The notes under the pieces are model-generated. The model saw only the letters and a program-made list of their open reading frames with translations, searched no databases and was not told the DNA's origin. Source: Burkholderia contaminans (GTDB lineage: Bacteria; Pseudomonadota; Gammaproteobacteria; Burkholderiales; Burkholderiaceae). Taken from it: a stretch of 64,000 bases of DNA. Below, in pieces: positions 24,747 to 33,789 of the stretch. Position 1 is the first letter of the stretch, and every line of letters begins with the position of its first letter. The position numbers and the translations under genes are program-made. The stretch spans positions 124,001 to 188,000 of the forward strand of contig NZ_CP090643.1 of the NCBI RefSeq assembly GCF_029633825.1, written 5' to 3'.

Positions 24747-24806
24747 GTCTACATTATAGATACCACCCATCCGACTTGTCAACGCCAATGCATCTACAAT
24801 GTAGAT
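24747..24806 (-). promoter_or_regulatory. mazEF promoter with two operators
   Basis: Minus strand: -35 TTGACA (24782-24777), 18-bp spacer, -10 TATAAT (24758-24753), both perfect consensus. Two related 15-bp palindromes flank or overlap it: ATCTACATTGTAGAT (24806-24792, upstream of -35) and ATCTATAATGTAGAC (24761-24747, covering -10). This is the arrangement expected for autorepression by the antitoxin-toxin complex. Confidence 0.85.
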
Positions 24807-25347
24807 TCGTCGCCACAAGAAATTCGGGCTCGGTGCTCCAAGCCTGCCAGTTGCTCGAACCGGAAGCAGGGAGGTCAATATTTGGCCAACTGAACGGCGA
24901 ATGCACCCTTCCTGGCACGCAACTCGCAAACGAAGAGTGGCTTTCGGTAGACACACTGGATCAAGGCAAGAGTCGGCGTGCAGGTCCAGTTACCAAACGA
25001 CTCGCCGTTACATCAGATGTGTGGAGTATGGATTCCTCATCGCGCGACTGGATTTGCTTGTCTCCCCCGTCGCTATCGAAGGTAGAAGATCAAATTAAAC
25101 GTGTCGTGGATACGAGGAGACGCGATCAGATGGGAAGACTGCAGTTGAATGTGGACCAAAACTGGGCGCGTCCGCCTGCCGGCATCGGCTCGACCGCGCG
25201 CCGTCCTCCCGGGAGCTCGCAAGATCAATCCAGGAGGCGTCCCTGATGAACTCTGCCGCCACCAGTCTGCTGCATCGGACGATGGCATAAGCTAGAGCGT
25301 TTCGAACACGATTGACTGCCGGTGAGTAGCAAACGGACCACGGCTTC
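24807..25347. other. 541-bp interval without a convincing gene
   Basis: A plus-strand frame (24632-25246) runs through here, but it overlaps mazE, has no SD and has a mixed composition. I see no structured leader, repeat or known RNA. It could contain a decayed gene. Confidence 0.4.
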
Positions 25348-25695
25348 TTAGAAGCCGTCCGCATCCAGTTCGGTTACAGGTGCCTCGGGCATACCAGGTT
25401 TGGGCAACACGCGATATTGCGCCATGGCCTCGAACTTAGGCTCGCTGACCGGAAGCCACGAATTGCCCCGGACGCTCCATTCCACGGGGTACCCGTCCTG
25501 ATGCAAGGCGAAGGTTAAAGCTCGGACGGCTAGCGGAACCTGGCCGAACGGCCTGTCGAGCGCCTTATTCAGCGACACTAGGGCTGCGCTCGAGCGAATG
25601 CCGCCGTCAATGTACAGCTTGAGACAAAATCCCGCGTTATACGCATCTGAGGAAAACGAAACGAATTCGTCGCAACCCTGCTGTTCTTCCGTCAT
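25348..25695 (-). CDS. Hypothetical protein, 115 aa
   Basis: Acidic N-terminus, a central alpha/beta segment and a Pro-rich tail. No family recognised. GGGAAA lies about 12 bases before ATG 25695. It follows the gene at 25713-26072 by 17 bp, in the same direction. Confidence 0.6.
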   Translation of the reverse strand: MTEEQQGCDEFVSFSSDAYNAGFCLKLYIDGGIRSSAALVSLNKALDRPFGQVPLAVRALTFALHQDGYPVEWSVRGNSWLPVSEPKFEAMAQYRVLPKPGMPEAPVTELDADGF

Positions 25696-25712
25696 GGAGC
25701 GGGTTTCCCTTG

Positions 25713-26072
25713 CTAAGCATCGGCTATAGGCTGCGGCAAAGCGGACCAGGCGCGCACATCAGACAATGCCAAATTCCCCTTGCCGTCGCGCCGAGTGAAT
25801 ACCTGCTGATCGGTGGACCAATCCCCATGTACGACGGAGCCCTCCGGCATCCACAGAAGGAACCCGTTGCTAGTGACGACCGTCACTGATGTGTTCAGCC
25901 CCTCGTGCAGTTGGTCGGGGCTCGGCCCTAGCCGTGATACGTCGCCTACGGCGTTCGAATCAATGATGATGTGCTGGAACTCCAACTCGACAATCGTTAC
26001 CCAAGTACCCGGCCAATAGGGTTGCTGACTCCGCTCCGTTGTCGGCTCGATAACGAGGTTGGGGCTGTCCAT
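25713..26072 (-). CDS. Hypothetical protein, 119 aa
   Basis: Beta-rich with several Trp; no family. The frame is open to 26411, but the upstream part is Arg-rich shadow-like sequence and ATG 26072 has a good SD (AAAGGAAG). 26073-26329 holds no convincing gene. Confidence 0.65.
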   Translation of the reverse strand: MDSPNLVIEPTTERSQQPYWPGTWVTIVELEFQHIIIDSNAVGDVSRLGPSPDQLHEGLNTSVTVVTSNGFLLWMPEGSVVHGDWSTDQQVFTRRDGKGNLALSDVRAWSALPQPIADA

Positions 26073-26329
26073 TGCTCTTCCTTTCAGTTCCAAGGCCAGT
26101 TCCGATCGACCTTGCGGCGTACCGTTGGCCGCGGCTCGTGCCTGCGGCTTATCTTCCCCAGCTACTCGCCGACGATCCAGCGCACGAAGCGGCCTTCCGT
26201 GCGGCCCCCTTCGAACGAACAGAGGCCGGCTGCGCCCAGTGGCATCTTCCTCGGCGCCGGCACCGGCCAGCGTTTTCGTTACTCGGCCATCTAAACTATG
26301 GGCCGCAGATAGTCCTCGACCGAACCTTC

Positions 26330-26530
26330 CTACGTTTCTGACCGCGTATCGAAGTTCACTGCACGGCCCCATTCCATCACCGGCGCGTTGCGCTTGGCGT
26401 CCACGATGCAACAGTAATCACCGTTGCTACAGAAGAACGTCGAATACAGGGACGCAGCCCAGTACCACGGCGCGGAAATATTCGGCTTTTCCGCTCCGCG
26501 ATGCGTGAACACTTGATATCGATGGGCCAT
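26330..26530 (-). CDS. Small hypothetical protein, 66 aa
   Basis: Aromatic-rich (YWAASLYSTFFCSNGDYCC) with three Cys, perhaps a small metal-binding or membrane-associated peptide. ATG 26530 follows the stop of the P-loop gene by 13 bp; its SD is weak and distant. No family. Confidence 0.55.
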   Translation of the reverse strand: MAHRYQVFTHRGAEKPNISAPWYWAASLYSTFFCSNGDYCCIVDAKRNAPVMEWGRAVNFDTRSET

Positions 26531-26543
26531 AAATACTTCGGCC

Positions 26544-27059
26544 TTAGCGAGCCGACACCGCCGCCGCTACAGCGTCGCGGTTCTCGGTCACGAACTCGTA
26601 GATTCGGCCGCGCACCTCTGTATCGGAGAATCCCCACGAGACACCCTGCCCGAAGACATCGGCGGGCAACATCATGAAAAGGATGCGCTGCTGCTCCACG
26701 GTCGGATGAGCTACGAGCCCATCCAGCGCGCTGATCAACGGCGACAAGTCCGGATCCGATTTGTCAGTGTTGTCCCAATAGGCTTTCCGAACGGCGTCCA
26801 ACCGCGCAGCCTCGCGACGATCCTTCTCTTCCTGTTTCATTCGTGCGATCTCCGTCTGTTCGGCGGTCGGTTCAAGACGGCGCTCCAGTTCCTCGTAGGA
26901 GATACCGAGCCGGTACGCTTCGGCTTGCAGCAGGGCGCTTTTGCCCCTCCTCGTGCTGCCCAGGATCACTGAATGACCGATGTCACCTTCGCCGTTGAGT
27001 ACGTTCCACGTCGGTCCTTGCCCTGCGACCCTGAACACCAGATTCTGATCGTTGCTCAT
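26544..27059 (-). CDS. Mini-protein with VirB4/TrbE-like P-loop
   Basis: 171 aa. Residues 25-43 read GDIGHSVILGSTRRGKSAL, closely resembling the GHTLI-G-TGxGKS segment that opens the ATPase domain of VirB4/TrbE conjugation ATPases. The rest of such an ATPase is missing: it is followed by a charged coiled-coil-like stretch (about 60-95) and a helical tail. It may be a decoy, an inhibitor or a relic of a transfer ATPase. AAGGA precedes ATG 27059. Confidence 0.6.
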   Translation of the reverse strand: MSNDQNLVFRVAGQGPTWNVLNGEGDIGHSVILGSTRRGKSALLQAEAYRLGISYEELERRLEPTAEQTEIARMKQEEKDRREAARLDAVRKAYWDNTDKSDPDLSPLISALDGLVAHPTVEQQRILFMMLPADVFGQGVSWGFSDTEVRGRIYEFVTENRDAVAAAVSAR

Positions 27060-27079
27060 CCAATTTTTCCTTGATCTTC

Positions 27080-27430
27080 TCAGGTGTTCCGAACGGATAT
27101 AGTCACCGCCTCAGCGCCTCGGTCAACTCGTCGGCACTCCCCGCGCCAGCCGAAACGACCTGCGCCATCGTCAAGCTCGCCGTCTGGCGCCTTCATGTAC
27201 CTCATCCACGCGTGGCGCGGTGTCGGAAAGACAACGCCGCTGCTTTCGCGCCGCATCGCCTCCGCCGCCGCTGAAAGGTCGACATGCCCTTCAATTACCA
27301 GCGTGTCGCAGTGTTCGTTGACCAGCCAATCAACTTCTAGCCAGTCCCGAACTGTCTCGTCCGCCGCCCACGTTTCGGCGACTACGGTCACCAACGCCTT
27401 TGATTTGCCGTCTGCGTAGAGTCGTCCCAT
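27080..27430 (-). CDS. Hypothetical protein, 116 aa
   Basis: Mixed alpha/beta, Trp-rich, with a basic end. No family. ATG 27430 has GGAG upstream. It lies 20 bp before the P-loop mini-protein and is probably co-transcribed. Confidence 0.6.
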   Translation of the reverse strand: MGRLYADGKSKALVTVVAETWAADETVRDWLEVDWLVNEHCDTLVIEGHVDLSAAAEAMRRESSGVVFPTPRHAWMRYMKAPDGELDDGAGRFGWRGECRRVDRGAEAVTISVRNT

Positions 27431-27449
27431 ACCCCACTCCGTTTTCCAG

Positions 27450-28073
27450 TCAACTCCGGCTACCGTACAGCACCGAATAAATCACCTGGTGTCGCTCGTA
27501 AAGTCGTTGCGCCAGCTCACCGTCGTCAGCAACCTTTGCGATCCCCAGTGCGCCTAGATACGAAAGCATCGCCATCGAGTCGATCAGTTTGCTCGTGTGC
27601 TCGTCCGTGAAGCTTTGTCGAATCTCATCCTTGATCGCACGCGCCTTTACTTGTACTGCACCCCCGTGGGTGAAAGCGCACATCGATCGCCATGCTTGAG
27701 CCTTGACACTGCCTATAATTTCACCCGCTTGTCCAAGCGCTACCGCGAGATCAGCCGTAAGCTGGGGCATCCTCGGCGGCTCCTCGCCCTCAACAAATTT
27801 CTCAAGGTCTCCCTCGCTTGCACACTCGAGATACCAGTTAGCGCGGACGTACGCTTCGAATTGCGGTCGGTACAAAGCGAAAGCCGACCCTCGCACGTCG
27901 TTTTCGACCAACACGTGCCCCGCGAGGTGGTGTTCAATGCAGAGATGGTGAAGCGCGACGACCACACGTGCGCGCAACGTCGTCTGGAATGCGACGCCAT
28001 CGACAAGATTCGCGCATGCATCCATCCAACGCTGAGACCGTTGGACGGCCATAGTTAGCATCATTTCTCGCAT
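27450..28073 (-). CDS. Hypothetical helical protein, 207 aa
   Basis: Helix-rich, with the pattern HHLCIEHHLAGHVLVEN, SAFALYRPQFEAYVRANWYL and a later THGG. It resembles a widespread family of uncharacterised bacterial proteins (possibly DUF6988), but I cannot confirm the assignment from sequence alone. The His cluster could hold a metal. AAGGA precedes ATG 28073. 28074-28287 holds no gene. Confidence 0.6.
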   Translation of the reverse strand: MREMMLTMAVQRSQRWMDACANLVDGVAFQTTLRARVVVALHHLCIEHHLAGHVLVENDVRGSAFALYRPQFEAYVRANWYLECASEGDLEKFVEGEEPPRMPQLTADLAVALGQAGEIIGSVKAQAWRSMCAFTHGGAVQVKARAIKDEIRQSFTDEHTSKLIDSMAMLSYLGALGIAKVADDGELAQRLYERHQVIYSVLYGSRS

Positions 28074-28287
28074 CGTTTTCCTTCACTCGTGCGACCGAGC
28101 AGGAGGCAGGCCACGTCGCTCGAGTGGAACATCCGCCGAATGCTCCAATGACGTCCATCGATACAGCGCAGACAAGGCGTTGGGCAGATCGAGCGTCCAT
28201 ACGTCGGGTTCACGGACGCGCCCTAAATCAACGACCTTTTAAGCCGCCGGCGCCTGAGCGTCAGTCTCGCGCGTCATCCGCCCTATA

Positions 28288-28761
28288 TCAGAGACGTACA
28301 CCTTCAACGAAGTACATACGCAACGAGGAGCGTGGGATTTCAAGGATATCAAGAGCCCCCTCCTCCTGGACTGGGAGCACTAGAAGCCGATGCATGAACG
28401 GGCCTTTATTCACGTCAGTATGGGCGAAGAGCCGCGCCACTAACTCGCGATTCTGAAGGGGCTCATCGACGATCACAACGTCGGCGCCAGCGAGATCGAA
28501 CATAGGATAATGTCCTGGCGCCGCACTCTTCAATTTTCCATCGAACGCGACCCCCACCGTGTTTGCCGCAAGGAGGGTGTGATTGTCAACGTACGCTACC
28601 CTCACAGTACCAGCCTCGCAAACTGCGTCCGACCAACGCTTCAACGACATTGTCTTGCCAGTGCCACATCTCCCGACGATGCAGAGCACCTTGACTGCCC
28701 CAAGGCAGTCAGCAACAAGGTTTGCCACGACTTCCGCGGTGAGTAAAGTACCCTTGCGCAT
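28288..28761 (-). CDS. Small P-loop NTPase
   Basis: 157 aa. Walker A GRCGTGKT at residues 30-37, Walker B VVIVDEP at about 95-101, then a short sensor region. It looks like a minimal AAA/TraG-like ATPase that lacks further domains. GGAT lies nine bases before ATG 28761. Function unknown; it might energise one of the neighbouring small proteins. Confidence 0.65.
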   Translation of the reverse strand: MRKGTLLTAEVVANLVADCLGAVKVLCIVGRCGTGKTMSLKRWSDAVCEAGTVRVAYVDNHTLLAANTVGVAFDGKLKSAAPGHYPMFDLAGADVVIVDEPLQNRELVARLFAHTDVNKGPFMHRLLVLPVQEEGALDILEIPRSSLRMYFVEGVRL

Positions 28762-28792
28762 GATCTATCCGCTCTCTCCTCTCTTTCAGCTT

Positions 28793-29014
28793 TCAGACTG
28801 TTGGTGGCGCCGGTGGCGTGGGGTCGCAGCAGTGTGTAGGAAACTCCCAGCTTGCTTCTTCTAGCTTCGGGCCACTCGCGTAAAACCACTCGAAGTCGTC
28901 ACCGCGATCTGCATTGAGCAGCCGAGCCTCTGTCCACGAGGGTGCCCATACCCAGAGCGCTCGTCCGGCAAACCACTCCTCACCTTCGTCAAACTCGCGC
29001 CAATTCTCGGCCAT
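28793..29014 (-). CDS. Small acidic Trp-rich protein, 73 aa
   Basis: Strongly acidic and aromatic (FDEGEEWFAGRALWVW), Pro-rich tail. The charge pattern is reminiscent of DNA-mimic proteins, but this is only composition. TTAGGA precedes ATG 29014. It lies upstream of the P-loop gene on the same strand. Confidence 0.6.
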   Translation of the reverse strand: MAENWREFDEGEEWFAGRALWVWAPSWTEARLLNADRGDDFEWFYASGPKLEEASWEFPTHCCDPTPPAPPTV

Positions 29015-29135
29015 GGTCCTAACTTTTCGTGAATGAGAGCAACGCAGCAGCGGGTGCTACGCGATTGACCGCGCAGTTGAAGTGGCGCCGCAAAGCACCA
29101 ACCCGACATCCAACAGTCCGCTTCATGGGACTCTC

Positions 29136-29327
29136 CTAGCCGAGATGTCCATCTCGGGTTGTATCGTACGTCTCGACGCCCAGCGCGATCCGAGCTGCTC
29201 CGTCTTCCGATACGTTGAGTACCGCGGACACCAATGCCCGACCCGACTCACAGGCCTTCAAGTGCTCTTTGAAGGTGTCGCGTGCATTGCCAAAACCGGC
29301 GCTGCATGCGGGACAACGAAATCCCAT
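29136..29327 (-). CDS. Small zinc-finger protein, 63 aa
   Basis: Residues 5-26 form a C2H-C type finger: CPAC, then about 12 residues, HLKAC. The C-terminal part is a short beta/alpha tail. Such single-finger proteins are common on plasmids and often bind DNA or a partner protein. AGGAG precedes ATG 29327. Confidence 0.7.
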   Translation of the reverse strand: MGFRCPACSAGFGNARDTFKEHLKACESGRALVSAVLNVSEDGAARIALGVETYDTTRDGHLG

Positions 29328-29724
29328 GATCCTCTCCTGTTCTCGGGGTTACGAGTACGCAGTTTGCCCAGCATAGAACTCATTGAACTCCTCAAGACCG
29401 GTCCAATGTCGCGCCCATCCGCAACTGCAGCGGCGAGCTTCCCCCTGCGCTCGATTCGACCAACGCCGCAAAGGTAACACCTACGGCTTGCAACTCGCTC
29501 GCAAGCACGCTCGCTGCAGACGCCTGAACGCCGTCCCGAGCGATATGAGCATGCTTCCGACTCGAGCTATTCAGTTTCGGCTGGATCGCCTACGGTCAAG
29601 TAGGAGCAATGCCTTCGACTCGTATGGCTTCCCCCTTGCCTAGACACCCGTGCTGCAACCCCCGGGCAGTCCCCGTTGACTATCAGTCCGCGCCTGGGGT
29701 GCTCGCGCGCCAGTTTGATTCCCC
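29328..29724. other. 397-bp interval without a convincing gene
   Basis: Short open frames only, none with an SD and natural composition. I see no leader hairpin. It may contain remains of a mobile element, which I cannot identify. Confidence 0.4.
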
Positions 29725-29982
29725 TCAGCGCTTCAGGGGGATCGATACGTTCGAGCTCGCCCGCACAGCTTCCGCGAATTCGAGGCTAGCGCCCTCAAGC
29801 GACGTGCTATCCGTCTCCACCATCTGCACAACGCGAACCGGCTTACCCGTCTCTTTCGCTATTCCCTCGATCATTGACTCGATCGCCCCATTACTCTGGC
29901 TGTTGATGTAAATCGGCTCGCCCGCCTCGACACGCTGTTTCAGCACGTCGCGCAAATCAACTTCGCGATGCTCGTTGCTCAT
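29725..29982 (-). CDS. Small hypothetical protein, 85 aa
   Basis: An acidic helix, then an alternating strand and helix (GAIESMIEGIAKETGKPVRVVQM), a compact alpha/beta pattern. GAGGAAAA precedes ATG 29982; the frame opens earlier but without SD. No family. 29983-30182 holds nothing recognisable. Confidence 0.65.
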   Translation of the reverse strand: MSNEHREVDLRDVLKQRVEAGEPIYINSQSNGAIESMIEGIAKETGKPVRVVQMVETDSTSLEGASLEFAEAVRASSNVSIPLKR

Positions 29983-30182
29983 GATTTTCCTCGTCCCTCT
30001 CGATACCGTTGACACTTCTTGCGCCTCTGAAGATCCATTCATGCTTGCAGCAGGGGCGCAAGCACTGGCCAATTAACTTGTATGGCTCGATGCCCGGTTG
30101 GTCGTCTAAATCCGCGGGCTTATCACATCCCCCTCGGAACAGCGAAACGCCGCAGTAGCCCCTCGCCTGCGAGAACCGCGGG

Positions 30183-30509
30183 TCAACTACGCTTGCGATC
30201 TGCCGCCTCGCGGCAATGGGGGCAAATCGAGTACTCGACGCCGTCCTTGATCGCCGTGTAGAGATAGCGTCCCCGGCACGTTGGGCACGTTCCCAACACA
30301 TCGCACCCGCTGCGAAGAGCCTTGATCGAAAAGCCCTCCGCCTTGAGTGCGCGAACAAACGGTGTTATGACCGGATCGGTAACTGCCGCAAGACGCTCGA
30401 AGTGCGGAACACCCTCCGACGCCTCACGCTGGTAGGTAGCCTCAAGTGCCACCCGTTCGAGGTGGATGCTTTCGGTTGAGGGGATCAGGTTCACGGTTGC
30501 CTCGCTCAT
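30183..30509 (-). CDS. Zinc-ribbon protein, 108 aa
   Basis: A helical N-terminal half is followed by a four-cysteine ribbon: CPTC at about residues 75-78 and CPHC at about 96-99, with a beta-hairpin between. Could bind DNA or a protein. ATG 30509 has only a weak SD (AAAGAA). An AT-rich stretch with TAGATAATCTAACC stands just upstream. Confidence 0.65.
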   Translation of the reverse strand: MSEATVNLIPSTESIHLERVALEATYQREASEGVPHFERLAAVTDPVITPFVRALKAEGFSIKALRSGCDVLGTCPTCRGRYLYTAIKDGVEYSICPHCREAADRKRS

Positions 30510-30562
30510 TTCTTTATCGGCAAATGTGAGCCGAACATAAAGGCAATTATGGGTTAGATAAT

Positions 30563-30856
30563 CTAACCTATCAAGTGCTTTCTGACCCCCGCCTTCTTCA
30601 GCACGTCACCCCATGACCGCAGGACAAACACCGGCCCCTCTCGGTCAATTTTCACGCCGTACTGGTCGCGTAGCTTCGCAACATCCGCCTCTATCGTGCC
30701 CTTATTGTGGCCGGTGTACGCCGCGATACTCGTGATCGTCGGGCGCTCGAGATAGTCGATAGCGGCCAGCACGACAAACAGGCGTCGCGCATCACCTTTC
30801 GGATACTGCGGGACACCAGATTCGTTCAATTCAAACTGTCCAGGCGACACGATCAA
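30563..30856 (-). CDS. Winged-helix DNA-binding-like protein, 97 aa
   Basis: Residues about 25-80 form helix, helix-turn-helix (TITSIAAYTGHNKGTIEADVAKL) and wing, a likely small transcription regulator. Start TTG 30856 (GGGG eight bases upstream) or GTG 30850. Nearest regulated candidate is the zinc-ribbon gene 53 bp downstream. Confidence 0.6.
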   Translation of the reverse strand: MIVSPGQFELNESGVPQYPKGDARRLFVVLAAIDYLERPTITSIAAYTGHNKGTIEADVAKLRDQYGVKIDREGPVFVLRSWGDVLKKAGVRKHLIG

Positions 30857-31074
30857 ATTACCCCGCTGCCAATGGACGCCAACCGTACTTGTTCGCTCTG
30901 AATGAGCTTTCTAACGGCAGACAACGTAGAAACTCCAAGAAGGGGTTGCATTTCGGGACAGTATGCCCGCACCCCGGCGCAAGCACAAACAGGGCGCCCT
31001 TACCGCTGGGACCTTAGGAAGGCGGGGACTTCCTAAAATCGATTGCTAGTACCTGATATGCCGTCCAAACGACT

Positions 31075-31111
31075 GCCCGTCGCACTCCCAATTTCTGGGA
31101 GAACGGCGGGC
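31075..31111 (-). terminator. Terminator-like double stem
   Basis: GCCCGCCG pairs with CGACGGGC, enclosing a second stem CTCCCA/TGGGAG. It stands 19 bp after the stop of the IS66-interrupted gene. No clear U tract. Related GCCCGCCG stems follow other native genes. 30857-31074 shows no gene. Confidence 0.5.
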
Positions 31112-31129
31112 TAGGCACTCATTTATCGA

Positions 31130-31338
31130 TCACGTCGCAACGGTGGGAGACACCCGGTTCTCTTCCCGCGATATCTTTGAGTTGAGAATGTCGGGAATTC
31201 GAGCGTTCAGCGCAACGCCTGCGATCTCCTCCAGAGTTACTTTGGACTCGACCAGAACGCGATGACCGCAACGCGTCCCAAGCTCCCCTCCGAGTAGAGC
31301 CTCCACCTCCTTCCGACTTGGCTCGTTGTGATTCCAAG
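31130..31338 (-). pseudogene. 3' part of gene interrupted by IS66
   Basis: About 67 codons without a start, from the IS66 left end to TGA 31130. A helical segment, KVTLEEIAGVALNARIPDI, is typical of a real protein. It continues the frame of 34425-34536: joining them across one ATTCCAAG copy gives CLAWNHNEPSRKE and an intact 106-aa protein. The competing frame at 31119-31349 is a shadow. Confidence 0.8.
31331..31338. repeat. Target-site duplication, left (ATTCCAAG)
   Basis: Eight-base duplication, the IS66-family hallmark; partner at 34417-34424. Confidence 0.93.
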
Positions 31339-31407
31339 GTAAGCGTCATTTCGTGGCCGCATGGACAGAGCTGCAGCCGGTGTCCAAAGTGATGTCCGTT
31401 ACTTCAA

Positions 31408-31842
31408 GTGATGGGGACTACTTTGGACACACGGAATGCGCGAGCGTCGAACCGCAAGGGCCGACCGAACTACACGCCGGAGTACCGACGGCAAGTTGCC
31501 GTCGCGGCGTGCGAGCCGGGTATTTCGGTGGCCAAGCTCGCGCAGGCGCACGGACTGAATCCCAATATGGTGTTCAAGTGGCGTCGGCAACTGCGGGCGG
31601 GCCTGTTTGAAGGCGTGGCGCACAGCACAGCGGTGTTGCTGCCTGTAGCGCTACCTGATGCACCGACCGGCGAAACTTCAGAACTGGCATCGCTCGCTCT
31701 ACGGCCTGTCGAGCCACATCGCGAGAGCGTATCGGCAGCGTCGGGCATCGAGATCGAACTGAACGGTGCCCGTGTACGCGTCACGGGCATGGTGGACCCC
31801 GTGCAGTTGCGCCTCGTGCTGCGCTGCCTGATGCCAGCATGA
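31408..31842 (+). CDS. tnpA: IS66 accessory protein TnpA
   Basis: 144 aa. Helix-turn-helix of the IS3/IS911-OrfA type: YTPEYRRQVAVAA ... VAKLAQAHGLNPNMVFKWRR. Required accessory protein of IS66 transposition. Overlaps tnpB by ATGA, so translation is coupled. The start may be GTG 31408 or the ATG right behind it. Confidence 0.93.
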   Translation: MMGTTLDTRNARASNRKGRPNYTPEYRRQVAVAACEPGISVAKLAQAHGLNPNMVFKWRRQLRAGLFEGVAHSTAVLLPVALPDAPTGETSELASLALRPVEPHRESVSAASGIEIELNGARVRVTGMVDPVQLRLVLRCLMPA

Positions 31843-32186
31843 TTGCGCCGCCAGGCGGTACCCGCGTATGGCTGGCAGCGGGCGTTACCGATATGCGCCG
31901 TGGCATGGACGGACTTGCCACGCTGGTGCAGTCAGCGCTCGGACGTGATCCTTTCTCGGGGCACATCTTCCTGTTTCGTGGGCGTCGCGGTGACCTCATC
32001 AAGATTTTATGGTGGAGCGGCGACGGCATGAACCTGTACGCGAAACGACTCGAGCGAGGACGCTTCGTGTGGCCGCAGGCGGACTCGGGAACAGTCCATC
32101 TGTCAGCTGCCCAACTGTCGATGCTGCTCGAGGGGATTGACTGGCGGCATCCAGAGCGGACGTGGCAGCCGACGCACGCCGCGTAA
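31839..32186 (+). CDS. tnpB: IS66 accessory protein TnpB
   Basis: 115 aa, usual length. Family signature DMRRGMDGLATLV, FRGRRGDLIKILWWSGDG and RFVWP is present. Needed for transposition, exact role not established. Coupled to tnpA by a four-base overlap. Confidence 0.95.
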   Translation: MIAPPGGTRVWLAAGVTDMRRGMDGLATLVQSALGRDPFSGHIFLFRGRRGDLIKILWWSGDGMNLYAKRLERGRFVWPQADSGTVHLSAAQLSMLLEGIDWRHPERTWQPTHAA

Positions 32187-32236
32187 CGCCGGGTGCGGGA
32201 ACCCACAAGCGCGTGGGCTTCATTTACACTGGCTGC

Positions 32237-33778
32237 ATGCCTGCCAACCATCTGCCCGATGACATCGCCGCCCTCAAGCGCATCGTTGCCTCGCGTGACG
32301 AGACCATCGCGCAGTTGCTGGCCGAGATCTCGAGGCTGAAGCGATGGCAGTACGGCCGCTCATCGGAGCGCATGACAGAATTGATGGACCAGCTGCAGCT
32401 CGCGCTCGGTGAACTGCCTGTTCCTGAAGCAGATATGGCCGCACCGGCGAAGGTGCCTGATGCCGCGACTGCGGATACATCGGCTACTACGAACCTCAAT
32501 TCGCTGCGCCGCAAACCGCGGCACTTCCCTGCCCATTTGCCTCGCGATACGGTTGTTCATACGCCAACGAGCTGCGGATGCCCGGAATGCGGCAAACAGA
32601 TGCGCGCGCTCGGCGAAGACGTCTCGGAGGTGCTCGACTATGTACCCGGCTACTTCAAGGTACTGCGTCACGTACGTCCGAAGCTGAGCTGCCCGCGCTG
32701 TGCTGCAGTGGTACAGGAGCCAGCACCTTCGCGACCGATAGCGCGCTCGATGGCGGGTGCCGGGCTGCTCGCACAGGTCGTCGTCGCGAAGTACGCTGAC
32801 CATACGCCGCTGTACCGGCAGGCCGGCATCTATCGCCGCGCCGGCATCGAACTGGATCGCGCGACACTGGCTTCGTGGGTGCGTGAAGCAGCGGCGCTAC
32901 TGCAGCCGCTGTCTGATGCACTCGGCCGTTACGTGCGCGACGCAGACAAGCTTCATACCGACGACACGCCCGTGCCTGTGCTGGAGCCGGGGCGTGGCAA
33001 GACACGCACAGCGCGCCTGTGGACCTATGTGCGGGATGACCGCCCTGCGGGAAGCCGCGCGCCACCAGCAGTCTGGTACAGGTACTCACCCGATCGCAAA
33101 GGTGAGCGACCTCGAGAACATCTTGCGGGCTACACGGGAATCCTGCAGGCAGATGCCTTCAGCGGGTATGACGCGCTGTATCGTGACGGCACGGTCATCG
33201 AGGCCGGGTGCTGGGCCCATGCGCGGCGCAAGTTCTACGACATATACAAACTGGACAGCTCACCGATTGCCGAAGAAGCACTGCACCGCATCGGGGCGCT
33301 GTATGTTGTTGAGCGCGAGGTTCGCGGCCAGACGCCGAACGTGCGCCTGTCTGCGCGTCAGCAGCGCTCGGCCCCATTGCTCGCTGAGCTGAAGGCCTGG
33401 CTCGAACACACGCTGTCACTGGTCTCGGCGAAGTCGGGGCTGGCGAAGGCGATTAGATACTCACTGGGGCACTGGCACGCTCTCACACGCTATTGCGAAG
33501 ACGGGCGCGTCGAGGTGGACAACAATACGGCAGAGCGCGCGATCAGGCCGCTGGTTCTCGGCAGGCGCAATTATCTGTTCGCAGGCTCCGACGGCGGTGG
33601 CCAAAGCGCGGCGGTGATCTATAGCCTGATCGGTACGGCGCGCCTGAACGGCATCGAGCCGTTTGCCTACCTGCGCACGGTGTTTGAGCGCATCGCCGAT
33701 CATCCCATCAACCGCATCGACGAGTTGCTGCCGTGGCACCTGATGCCGACTGCACACATCGAACAGCAAGCCGCCTGA
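32237..33778 (+). CDS. tnpC: IS66 transposase TnpC
   Basis: 513 aa. N-terminal coiled coil (LKRIVASRDETIAQLL), a zinc-finger region (CGCPECG ... CPRC, about residues 115-155), then the DDE catalytic domain ending with DNNTAERAIRPLVLGRRN. ATG 32237 fits the family length; the upstream extension overlaps tnpB. Intact. Confidence 0.95.
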   Translation: MPANHLPDDIAALKRIVASRDETIAQLLAEISRLKRWQYGRSSERMTELMDQLQLALGELPVPEADMAAPAKVPDAATADTSATTNLNSLRRKPRHFPAHLPRDTVVHTPTSCGCPECGKQMRALGEDVSEVLDYVPGYFKVLRHVRPKLSCPRCAAVVQEPAPSRPIARSMAGAGLLAQVVVAKYADHTPLYRQAGIYRRAGIELDRATLASWVREAAALLQPLSDALGRYVRDADKLHTDDTPVPVLEPGRGKTRTARLWTYVRDDRPAGSRAPPAVWYRYSPDRKGERPREHLAGYTGILQADAFSGYDALYRDGTVIEAGCWAHARRKFYDIYKLDSSPIAEEALHRIGALYVVEREVRGQTPNVRLSARQQRSAPLLAELKAWLEHTLSLVSAKSGLAKAIRYSLGHWHALTRYCEDGRVEVDNNTAERAIRPLVLGRRNYLFAGSDGGGQSAAVIYSLIGTARLNGIEPFAYLRTVFERIADHPINRIDELLPWHLMPTAHIEQQAA

Positions 33779-33789
33779 GAATCAATCCG

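Noticed and set aside
24632..25246. 204-aa plus-strand open frame
   Set aside because: It overlaps mazE and its operators, has no SD and shows no domain. I left the region as unassigned.
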